Source: JBHIDJ01 sp046760105
GTDB taxonomy: Bacteria; Pseudomonadota; Gammaproteobacteria; Acidiferrobacterales; SPGG2
DNA: 16,150 bases
Direction of reading: 5' to 3'
NCBI GenBank assembly: GCA_046760105.1
Contig: JBHIDJ010000068.1
Location: forward strand, 1-16,150
Of the stretch, positions 1 to 6,282 are shown in pieces. Numbering within the stretch: position 1 is the stretch's first letter; every line of letters starts with the position of its first letter. The notes under the pieces are model-generated. The model did not search any database. It was not told the origin of the DNA and was given only the letters and a program-made list of their open reading frames with translations. A program made the position numbers and the translations under genes.

Positions 1-438
1 ATCGGCTATGAGGAGTACATCGATATCGATCCGTTCACGGCGGGAGTGGCGACGATCGGCTTTATCTACGGTGCCTATATGACCGAGACGTTCCGTGGCG
101 CCATCCTCGCCGTCCACCGCGGCCAGCTCGAGGCGGGCGCTGCCTATGGGATGACCAAATGGCAGGTGTTCCACCGGATTCTACTGCCACAGATGATCCG
201 CTTTGCGCTGCCCGGCTTCGGCAACAACTGGTTGGTGCTGCTCAAAGCCACCGCACTCGTGTCCATCATTGGCCTGGACGATGTGCTTCGCAAGGCGGCG
301 CTTGCTGCCGGGGCCACACGCCTGCCGTTCACCTTTTATCTCAGTGTCGCGGTGGTTTACCTCGTGCTCACCACTATCTCAATTATCTTCTTGCACTGGG
401 CCGAACGACACTACAGTGCAGGGGTGAGGAGGGCTTGA
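1..438 (+). CDS. Amino acid ABC transporter permease, HisQ type (5' end outside window)
   Basis: This is an inner-membrane permease subunit of a polar amino acid uptake ABC transporter. The frame is open from base 1, so the gene begins upstream and only the last 145 codons are visible. The visible part contains the EAA loop that docks on the ATPase: EAGAAYGM followed by a conserved I-LP (ILLPQMIRFALP). Hydrophobic segments follow, including a final one near FYLSVAVVYLVLTTISIIFL, and the protein ends in a basic tail. A second permease gene starts three bases after its stop, and a binding protein gene follows, which is a common three-gene arrangement for this family. The ATPase must lie elsewhere, probably upstream. 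The family assignment is firm; the substrate is not readable from the permease. Confidence 0.93.
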   Translation: MGYEEYIDIDPFTAGVATIGFIYGAYMTETFRGAILAVHRGQLEAGAAYGMTKWQVFHRILLPQMIRFALPGFGNNWLVLLKATALVSIIGLDDVLRKAALAAGATRLPFTFYLSVAVVYLVLTTISIIFLHWAERHYSAGVRRA

Positions 439-441
439 ATC

Positions 442-1134
442 GTGGACTTCTCGATCATCGTCGACAACATCGGACTGTATTTCAAGGGGTTGGTTGTCAC
501 GGTGCAGTTGGTCGCCACGGCGCTGGTTCTGGGCCTGATTCTAGCGGTGCCACTGGCCCTGATGAGGACGTCGCGCAATCCAGTCATTTGGGGGCCCGTC
601 TGGGCCTTCATCTACGTCTTCCGCGGCACGCCGCTACTCGTGCAGCTGTACGTGATCTATTACGGATTTGGTCAGTTCGAGGCCGTGCGCGAAAGCTTTC
701 TGTGGCCGTACCTGAAGGAAGCGTACGTTTGTGCGCTAATCGCTTTCGCCCTGAACACGGCCGCCTATACCGCCGAAATCCTCCGGGGCGCTATCGAAGC
801 GACATTCCATGGCGAGGTCGAGGCCGCCAAGGCTTCCGGCATGTCCAGGGCGATGATGCTCCGACGCGTCATCCTGCCGAGTGCATTTCGTCGGGCGTTA
901 CCGGCGTACAGCAATGAGGTCATCTTCATGCTGCACGGCAGCGCCATCGCCAGTGTGATTACCCTCCTCGATATTACCGGCGTTGCACGACTCATCAATT
1001 CACGTTACTTCAGTCCCTACGAGGCGTTTATTGCGGCCGCGCTATTCTACATGGCGATCACATTCCTGATAGTTTGGGGCTTCAAGCTATGGGAGAAACG
1101 CTGGCATGCGCATCTGCGCCCGCGTGAACACTAG
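442..1134 (+). CDS. Amino acid ABC transporter permease, HisM type
   Basis: This is the second inner-membrane permease subunit, 230 residues, the usual length for HisM/ArtM-like proteins. The start is GTG at 442, supported by the strong Shine-Dalgarno run GAGGAGGG at 426-433 with an 8-nt gap. The N-terminal half has the family block FIYVFRGTPLLVQLYVIYYG. The EAA loop is EVEAAKASGM followed by RRVILPSAFRRALP. About five membrane segments are visible. It is 3 nt downstream of the first permease, so the two are almost certainly cotranslated as a heterodimer. The binding protein gene follows after 61 nt. Confidence 0.93.
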   Translation: MDFSIIVDNIGLYFKGLVVTVQLVATALVLGLILAVPLALMRTSRNPVIWGPVWAFIYVFRGTPLLVQLYVIYYGFGQFEAVRESFLWPYLKEAYVCALIAFALNTAAYTAEILRGAIEATFHGEVEAAKASGMSRAMMLRRVILPSAFRRALPAYSNEVIFMLHGSAIASVITLLDITGVARLINSRYFSPYEAFIAAALFYMAITFLIVWGFKLWEKRWHAHLRPREH

Positions 1135-1195
1135 CAGGGTATGGGCATGGCTACCATCGACCTACAAAACCATTCACCTGGGAGTGAAATTTGAG

Positions 1196-1975
1196 ATGGG
1201 TTGTCGAACGATACTGTTAGCGGGCTTCATCCTTGCACTCGGCGCGACCGCCTGGGGTCAAAGCGTGCCGGCAGCGGAGCAGACAAAGGTCCGGATCGGT
1301 ACCGAAGGCGCCTACTATCCATTCAACTATATCGACGAGGCAGGAAAGCTCAAGGGCTTCGATATCGATATCGCCAACGCCTTGTGCACCGCCATGCAGG
1401 CCGAATGCGAGTTCGTCACCTCCGCCTGGAACAGCATCATTCCAGGGCTGCTGCGCAAGAAGTACGATGCCATCATTGCCAGTATGTCGATTACGGAGCA
1501 GCGCAAGCTGATTATCGACTTTACGGACAAGTACTATCAAACGGGCGCGCACTTCGTTGCCAAAAAGGGGTCAAATTTGAAGGTTTCGCGACAAGGGTTA
1601 GCGGGCAAAGTCATTGGCACACAGCGGGCGACGACACACCAGGAGTATTTGCTGGATAACTTCCAAGACGTTGCGACGGTCAAGATTTATGATACCCAGG
1701 AACACGTCAACCTCGACCTCTACAACGGCCGTTTGGATGCGGCACTGGCCGATACGCTCGTCCTGCTGGAATGGATCAGGCGCGATGCGCCAGATTTCGA
1801 GCTTGTCGGCGAATCCATAAGCGATCCGAAATGGTATGGTGAAGGTATCGGGATCGCGGTTCGCAAGGAAGACACGGAGCTTCGCGATCGCCTGAACAAG
1901 GCATTGGCGCAGATCCTGACCGACAGCACCTATAAGAAGATCAACGACAAGTACTTTCCTTTTAGCATCTACTAA
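1196..1975 (+). CDS. Periplasmic amino acid-binding protein, HisJ/LAO/ArtJ type
   Basis: This is a 259-residue family 3 solute-binding protein that delivers a polar amino acid to the permeases encoded upstream. Residues 1 to about 27 form a Sec signal peptide (MGCRT, hydrophobic core, cleavage near AWG-Q or VPA-A). The family signature is GFDIDIANALC (54-64). Ligand residues known from the lysine/arginine/ornithine-binding protein have counterparts: Tyr40/41 in GAYYPF, Ser96, Ser98 and Arg103 in ASMSITEQR, Thr146/147 in GTQRATT, and Asp186 in DAALAD. This set binds the alpha-amino and carboxylate groups, so an amino acid or amino-acid-derived ligand is likely; which one is not readable. The frame is open from 1106, but ATG 1196 gives the clean signal peptide and has GGGAG at 1180-1184. 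The stop overlaps the stop of an opposing oxidoreductase stub. Confidence 0.93.
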   Translation: MGCRTILLAGFILALGATAWGQSVPAAEQTKVRIGTEGAYYPFNYIDEAGKLKGFDIDIANALCTAMQAECEFVTSAWNSIIPGLLRKKYDAIIASMSITEQRKLIIDFTDKYYQTGAHFVAKKGSNLKVSRQGLAGKVIGTQRATTHQEYLLDNFQDVATVKIYDTQEHVNLDLYNGRLDAALADTLVLLEWIRRDAPDFELVGESISDPKWYGEGIGIAVRKEDTELRDRLNKALAQILTDSTYKKINDKYFPFSIY

Positions 1976-2076
1976 ATCGATCCTTGGTCGTAAAGCACTG
2001 GCGTACGGCCGCTGCGCACAAGCGCCCATGCGCTTGACAGCCCAACGATGCCAGTGCCAACGACTACCACCTTCAT
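1972..2076 (-). pseudogene. N-terminal stub of a DAO-family FAD-dependent oxidoreductase
   Basis: The minus strand holds a 34-codon reading frame starting at ATG 2076 and ending in TAG at 1972-1974. Its product begins MKVVVVGTGIVGLSSAWAL and ends VLYDQGSI. This is the complete N-terminal Rossmann fingerprint of a D-amino acid/sarcosine oxidase-type flavoprotein: GxGxxG, then the helix, then the acidic end of strand 2. Such enzymes are normally 350-420 residues, so over 90% is missing. The start is intact: GAGG (2085-2088) sits 8 nt upstream. The reading frame breaks where the family usually continues with a proline-rich segment, and the break coincides with the stop codon of the binding protein gene. 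The most likely reading is a gene remnant left by a deletion or insertion. A translated mini-protein is possible but would not bind FAD as an enzyme. Confidence 0.75.
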
Positions 2077-2084
2077 CACGCTAT

Positions 2085-2088
2085 CCTC
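2085..2088 (-). promoter_or_regulatory. Shine-Dalgarno site of the oxidoreductase stub
   Basis: GAGG on the minus strand, 8 nt before ATG 2076. It is worth noting because it shows that the 34-codon frame is a true gene start and not a chance reading frame. Confidence 0.6.
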
Positions 2089-2137
2089 GTGGGGGAAATT
2101 TCAGCATATGCCGGTGCCACATTAGTGCTTGGTGAAG

Positions 2138-3085
2138 TCATTCGCCAGTGCTTACTGCACGCATCTCGCGGGTATTGCGGCGAGCAAAAAAGGCATCGAA
2201 ACTATAAATCGCCAGCGCCACCCAGATACACGCAAAGGTAATCAAGTGCGCCACAGTGAACGGTTCGTTGTAAACGAGGACGGCAAGCAGGAAGTTTAGG
2301 GTTGGAGCGAGGTATTGCATCAACCCAACCGTGGATAAGCGCAAACGTTGTGCGGCTTGTAAGAAACAGATAAGTGGCACAGCCGTCACGACACCGGCAA
2401 ACACCAGCAGGATGTCAGTCCCAAAGTCGATCCGGCCGAACGCACCATCACCTTGTAACGCGAGTGTGCCGAGAAAGAGCAGGGCAATCGGGGTCAACAA
2501 AAGGGTCTCAACGCTTAGACCCAGTATTGCGTCCATACCGGCCTTCTTGCGCAGAAGTCCATAAAAACCGAAGGTAAACGCCAGCGTCAACGCTACCCAA
2601 GGAAAAGCGCCATAGCCGATAATCAGATTGAGTACACCTGCGGTCGCGAGTATTACCGCTCCCACTTGCCACAGATTGAGGCGCTCCTGCAGAAACAGAA
2701 CGCCAAGCAGCACACTGACGAGCGGGTTAATGTAGTACCCGAGGCTCGCTTCTAGCAGCCGATCATTATGAATCGACCAGATGTAAACGAACCAGTTGAT
2801 CGCGACTAGGAGAGCGGTTGCACAGTAGAAGGCAAGTCGCCGGCGGTTCCGAAGCTCCGCGATCATTCGTCGCCCCCCACGCTTAATGAAAAGGAGCGCC
2901 GCCAGTAGTGCCATCCCCCAGATCACTCGGTGCGCGAGGACCTCGATCGACGCCACATGTTGAACCGCCTTGAAGTAGATCGGGACCAGCCCCCACATGC
3001 CGTAGGCGGCGAAGCCGTATAAGACGCCAACCGTACCGTCGTCAAAACCATGCCGGGAAGTCCAGGTTCGCAGCTGTCTACGCAT
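2138..3085 (-). CDS. rarD: RarD, EamA-family permease
   Basis: This is a 315-residue inner-membrane protein of the drug/metabolite transporter superfamily with about ten membrane helices in two EamA repeats. RarD hallmarks are GFAAYGMWGLVPIYFKA near the N-terminus, then HRVIWGMALL, NWFVYIWSIHNDRLLEASLGY and INPLVSVLLGVLFLQERL at about 120-136. E. coli RarD is named for predicted chloramphenicol resistance, but its natural substrate is not established. Here the N-terminus is about 20 residues longer than usual (MRRQLRTWTSRHGFDDG). No alternative in-frame start lies nearer to the first helix, so ATG 3085 is kept. No Shine-Dalgarno is visible, but TATAAT lies 9-14 nt upstream, so a leaderless message is possible. 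The oxidoreductase stub follows on the same strand 61 nt after the stop. Confidence 0.92.
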   Translation of the reverse strand: MRRQLRTWTSRHGFDDGTVGVLYGFAAYGMWGLVPIYFKAVQHVASIEVLAHRVIWGMALLAALLFIKRGGRRMIAELRNRRRLAFYCATALLVAINWFVYIWSIHNDRLLEASLGYYINPLVSVLLGVLFLQERLNLWQVGAVILATAGVLNLIIGYGAFPWVALTLAFTFGFYGLLRKKAGMDAILGLSVETLLLTPIALLFLGTLALQGDGAFGRIDFGTDILLVFAGVVTAVPLICFLQAAQRLRLSTVGLMQYLAPTLNFLLAVLVYNEPFTVAHLITFACIWVALAIYSFDAFFARRNTREMRAVSTGE

Positions 3086-3093
3086 GAACTGAG

Positions 3094-3099
3094 ATTATA
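3094..3099 (-). promoter_or_regulatory. Possible -10 box for rarD (leaderless start)
   Basis: A perfect TATAAT reads on the minus strand 8 nt before the rarD ATG. Initiation about 7 nt downstream would put the transcript start essentially on the start codon. No convincing -35 box is found 16-18 nt upstream, so this is a weak call. Confidence 0.3.
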
Positions 3100-3241
3100 A
3101 TGGCGCGCTGGTTAGGCACCGGCACGTCTACCGGAGCTCTTAGGAGGACGTAGAACTCACTTTAGATAGTTAATATAAGCTACTAATTTAAATATGAATT
3201 GTTTTGCTCTTATCGGAGACACAAAGGATCTTGGACGAGCC
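3100..3241. other. Intergenic spacer between malonyl-CoA decarboxylase and rarD, partly AT-rich
   Basis: The spacer has no gene on either strand. Bases 3155-3205 are clearly richer in A+T than anything around them. They contain an 8-bp palindrome ATTTAAAT and an imperfect inverted repeat, TTAGATAG / CTACTAA, around 3163-3188. The stretch lies upstream of rarD on the minus strand and could carry its promoter or UP element. No clear terminator for the decarboxylase is visible. AGGAGG occurs on the plus strand near 3142 but no start codon follows it. Confidence 0.35.
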
Positions 3242-4684
3242 TTATTGCTCTGTTGACGCGAGCAGCTTTCTCACCGGTGCCGAGACCACCGCTTCGCCGG
3301 ATGCTCCGTACGTCTCATGGTTGGCCTCGATGTCGCGCAGCTTGTAACGGTAGTTGACCATCATGCCGGCCGACTGATTCAGGCCCTTCGCGGAAATGTC
3401 GGCCAACCAATTGATGCGCTCGATACGGGCGCCGTTACTGAGATGGAAATGGGCAATCCGATCGAGTGCCTGACCGTTCTTCTTCTCGTGGACGAGGTAA
3501 TAGGCACACAAACGCATGAGTGGCCCCTTAAGTGCCTGGGCGACACGCTTGTCGCCATACCAGTTCGGTGTTGACAGCAGGTCATTGATACTACCTTTGC
3601 CGCTGTCCTTCGCAAACAGTAATCCAAGCACCTTCTGCTCGTCTGATGTCAACAACCTGGTCTCGTTGCCAGCCAACTCGGTCAGGAGATAACGTCGAAA
3701 GCCAGGGATCGGTGAAAGCGTTGCGAATGTCTTTAATGCTGGTAGTTCCTTAACAAGACGATCGGCTACGCGCTTGATAAGGAAGCTTCCAAAGTTTACG
3801 CCCTGCAATCCCTTTTGGGTGTTCGAAATCGAATAGAAGATGGCGGTATTAGCGCTCAACGGGTCCTCCGTCGGCGCGTTCTTGTCGAGCAAGACCTGGA
3901 CACTGTTGGACATGCCGGGTACCAGGGCGATCTGAACAAAGATGAGTGGCTCATCCGGCATCCGTGGGTGGAAAAAAGCATAACAACGGCGGTCAGTGCC
4001 CAAACGATTCTTGAGGTCGTCCCACGATCGAATCTCGTGCACCGCCTCATAGGCAATGAGTTTTTCCAAAAGTGCTGCCGATGCCTCCCAGGTAATGCGT
4101 TTCAGGTCGAGAAATCCCACGTCAAACCACGAAGTGAGCAAGCCCTTGAGGTCATCGTCCAGACTCTTCAAAAGCGGATCCTCCTGTGTGTAACCCGTGA
4201 GGTCGCCGCGTAGGTCTACCAAAAACTTGACTCCTTCGGGTAACGAGTTGAACTGCGTCAGCAGTTTCAGGCGTGGCGGGGTCAAGATCTCCCGTAGACG
4301 CGCCTCGCTTTCTAGCGCATGTTCTAGATTATCGATCTCGTGGATATCGTGTGTGGCGGCGTACAGCGCTTTACGATCCACGCCGAAGTCGCGAGCGAGA
4401 ATCTGCAGGAACCGCTTACGCCCCTGATCATTTAGATTTAGGTAACACTGTCCGAGCGCAGCGGCCCGTGCGCGTGCGGAAACCTCGCCGCCCCTGGCCT
4501 CCAGACAGTCGCGCATTTGTTTGCGCAGGGCTTCGGAATCTTCCTCCGGTAAATCGGGCCGCAGCGCGGGTATCTCGCCAGCACGGTTCGACTGACTGAT
4601 CGCACGCCAGGCGCTGCGCAGGTTGCCTAGCGTACGGTGGAGGATGCTGGTGGAGGTTGTCGAACTCATGCTGCCGGAAGACAT
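3242..4684 (-). CDS. Malonyl-CoA decarboxylase
   Basis: This 480-residue cytoplasmic enzyme converts malonyl-CoA to acetyl-CoA and CO2. It belongs to the MLYCD family, the single-chain eukaryotic-type enzyme also found in rhizobia and marine proteobacteria. The N-terminal helical domain spans about residues 45-195. The C-terminal acetyltransferase-fold domain carries the family blocks FFHPRMPDEPLIFVQIAL (237-254), SISNTQKGLQGVNFGSFLIK (285-304), TLSPIPGFRRYL (322-333) and AHFHLSNGARIERINW (411-426). The His in HFHLSNGA is the conserved catalytic histidine. ATG 4684 is the first start; Met6 is an alternative, and neither has a strong Shine-Dalgarno. No malonyl-CoA synthetase or malonate carrier is adjacent, unlike in the rhizobial mat operon. 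A 9+9 bp inverted repeat lies immediately upstream. Confidence 0.95.
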   Translation of the reverse strand: MSSGSMSSTTSTSILHRTLGNLRSAWRAISQSNRAGEIPALRPDLPEEDSEALRKQMRDCLEARGGEVSARARAAALGQCYLNLNDQGRKRFLQILARDFGVDRKALYAATHDIHEIDNLEHALESEARLREILTPPRLKLLTQFNSLPEGVKFLVDLRGDLTGYTQEDPLLKSLDDDLKGLLTSWFDVGFLDLKRITWEASAALLEKLIAYEAVHEIRSWDDLKNRLGTDRRCYAFFHPRMPDEPLIFVQIALVPGMSNSVQVLLDKNAPTEDPLSANTAIFYSISNTQKGLQGVNFGSFLIKRVADRLVKELPALKTFATLSPIPGFRRYLLTELAGNETRLLTSDEQKVLGLLFAKDSGKGSINDLLSTPNWYGDKRVAQALKGPLMRLCAYYLVHEKKNGQALDRIAHFHLSNGARIERINWLADISAKGLNQSAGMMVNYRYKLRDIEANHETYGASGEAVVSAPVRKLLASTEQ

Positions 4685-4691
4685 AGGATAA

Positions 4692-4723
4692 CTTGCAACT
4701 ATATCTAGGGTATCAGTTGCAAG
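4692..4723. promoter_or_regulatory. Perfect 9+9 bp inverted repeat upstream of malonyl-CoA decarboxylase
   Basis: CTTGCAACT (4692-4700) and AGTTGCAAG (4715-4723) are exact reverse complements separated by 14 bp. The element ends 7 bp upstream of the ATG at 4684. A -10-like TATAGT reads on the minus strand at 4698-4703 inside it. The position fits a dimeric repressor operator over the promoter, or a 5' hairpin that would hide the ribosome-binding region. Which regulator would bind is unknown; no regulator gene is in the window. Confidence 0.5.
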
Positions 4724-4805
4724 GCTTGTTAACCACTATTGTTACCGCAGTAATAGACATGACGTAGCATAAGACACCGGCAGACAGGACCACACGCGCA
4801 TGCAG

Positions 4806-5960
4806 CTATGATGTCGGAATGGTCTTCTTAGGATCGTAAAACGGCAGCGGGACCACAGTGGCCTGTCTTTTGCCGTATGGTGTGTCGATAGTCAGCATGG
4901 AGCCGGCCTGGCTGTGGGCCAGCGGGACCAGGGCCAGCCCGATGTTCTTGCCGAGTCGCGGCGAATAGACACACGATGTGAGTTTGCCTGGTTGAGATCC
5001 ATCGCTGATTACAGGCCAGGGGTGCTCATTGGTCGAGTCTAACGATGCGCCGTGAATCTCGACCCCGACAAGACGTCGTTTTATCCCCTCAGTCTTGATG
5101 CGCTTCAGCGCCGTCTTGCCGATGAACTCCGCGTCCTGTTCGAGGTCCACCAGCCTCTCAAAGCCAAGCTCGAAGGGATTCTCATTAATCGTCATATCAG
5201 CGCCGTAGGACAAAATGCCGGCCTCGATGCGGCGGATCTGCGAAGGGGCGCCAAGGCCGATATTGTAAGGTTTCCCTGCCTCCATCACGGCCTCCCACAA
5301 CGCATCGCCATATCGGTTATCGCGCAGGAAGATTTCATAACCACGCTCACCACTCCAACCAGTGCGTGAGACGACCACGGGTATGTCATCGAGCTGAGTT
5401 TCCTTACACCAATAGTAACGAAGCTTGGCTACCCAATCCCCGAAAAGCGTCTGGATAACCTGTGGTGACTTTGGTCCTTGAACCTGAAGCGGGGAAACAT
5501 CGGGTTCGGTAATCCTGACTTGCATCCCGCTGTTTATGGCGACGCCTTGTGCCCACAGCATTGCATCGGAGTCGGCTAATGACAGCCAAAAGTGGTTTTC
5601 AGCCAAACGCAGCAAGATCGGATCGTTAATAATTCCACCGTCTTCGTTCGTCATGAATACATATTTACACTGACCAATCGCGCATGTCGAAAGATTGCGT
5701 GGCGTCAAGAATTGCACAAAACGCGCGGCGTCGCGTCCTGTAATTTCAACCTGGCGTTCGCAGGCCACATCCCAAAACGTAACATCGTTGATCAAGCGCC
5801 AGTAATCCTCCACCGGATCTTCGTGATACACCGGCAAGTACATATGGTTATAAATGGTGTAAGCCTTGTAACCGTAACGACGCGTCGCAGCAAAATATGG
5901 TGATTTGCGGACGCGCGCTCCGAATGCAGTTAAGGGCGCCTGGTCGTTCTTCTTAGTCAT
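4806..5960 (-). CDS. GcvT/DmdA-like tetrahydrofolate-dependent methyltransferase
   Basis: This is a 384-residue cytoplasmic protein of the aminomethyltransferase (GcvT) fold. It resembles the DMSP demethylase DmdA of Pelagibacter, as I remember that sequence, more than glycine-cleavage T protein. Shared blocks are YTIYNHMYLP (34-43), FWDVACERQVEITGRDA (62-78), NDPILLRLAENHFWLSLADSD (112-132, broadly), EPDVSPLQVQGPKS (152-165), SRTGWSGERGYEI (198-210) and RRIEAGILSYGAD (243-255). The GcvT C-terminal domain begins near residue 290. DmdA moves a methyl group from DMSP to tetrahydrofolate. Close non-DmdA relatives exist with other or unknown substrates, so DMSP is a candidate and not an assignment. 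No other step of DMSP demethylation (DmdB, C, D) is nearby. The gene is divergent from a dimethylglycine dehydrogenase-like gene and 121 bp upstream of malonyl-CoA decarboxylase on the same strand. Confidence 0.85.
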   Translation of the reverse strand: MTKKNDQAPLTAFGARVRKSPYFAATRRYGYKAYTIYNHMYLPVYHEDPVEDYWRLINDVTFWDVACERQVEITGRDAARFVQFLTPRNLSTCAIGQCKYVFMTNEDGGIINDPILLRLAENHFWLSLADSDAMLWAQGVAINSGMQVRITEPDVSPLQVQGPKSPQVIQTLFGDWVAKLRYYWCKETQLDDIPVVVSRTGWSGERGYEIFLRDNRYGDALWEAVMEAGKPYNIGLGAPSQIRRIEAGILSYGADMTINENPFELGFERLVDLEQDAEFIGKTALKRIKTEGIKRRLVGVEIHGASLDSTNEHPWPVISDGSQPGKLTSCVYSPRLGKNIGLALVPLAHSQAGSMLTIDTPYGKRQATVVPLPFYDPKKTIPTS

Positions 5961-6282
5961 AATCGATCTTCGACTGGGTTTAGCGACGCTGGATTGTCTA
6001 TCGTGAGGCCCGTTTACTCAAGGCCCCCCATAGACTAGCTCTCGGTAGCGGGAGCAACCGGGCATGTGCCACCGTGCGGCGGCCCCTCGGCCGTGTACGT
6101 CACGCCGGTGCTGCATGACGCTCTTTAGAAAGACACGGTCGCGTTAGAAGCTGGCACGGCAGAGGAAGCTGACGCTACACTCCACCTGTGTCTCGACAAA
6201 AAGGGTAGGGCGTGTGGGCTCGCAGTAAGAGCAGAATAGCCTTATGATTGCCAGCGAATTTTTGCAATAGGAGGCTGGGGGG
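5961..6282. other. Divergent 322 bp regulatory spacer
   Basis: The spacer separates the divergent DmdA-like and DMGDH-like genes and should hold both promoters. No reading frame on either strand is convincing. A small hairpin, CGGCC-GAGG-GGCCG on the minus strand, lies near 6085. TATGAT at 6243-6248 could be a -10 box for the rightward gene, but no good -35 is spaced from it. The G+C-rich central part, about 6040-6110, could fold as RNA from the leftward transcript, but I recognise no known riboswitch class. Confidence 0.4.
6269..6274 (+). promoter_or_regulatory. Shine-Dalgarno site fixing the start of the DMGDH-like gene
   Basis: A perfect AGGAGG lies 8 nt before ATG 6283, which makes that start near certain and suggests strong translation. 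Confidence 0.8.

Noticed and set aside
159..917. A 252-codon plus-strand frame across both permease genes
   Set aside because: It overlaps two clearly recognisable permeases in another frame and its product is rich in Arg, His and Gly with no family features; it is a shadow frame.
1106..1195. Upstream extension of the binding-protein gene
   Set aside because: It adds 30 residues before a clean signal peptide and overlaps the preceding permease; ATG 1196 has GGGAG upstream.
5961..6282. Glycine, SAH or cobalamin riboswitch
   Set aside because: Short pieces resembling each (GGAGCAA, CCGAGGGGC, CCCGCTAC) occur, but the rest of each consensus and the required pairings are missing.
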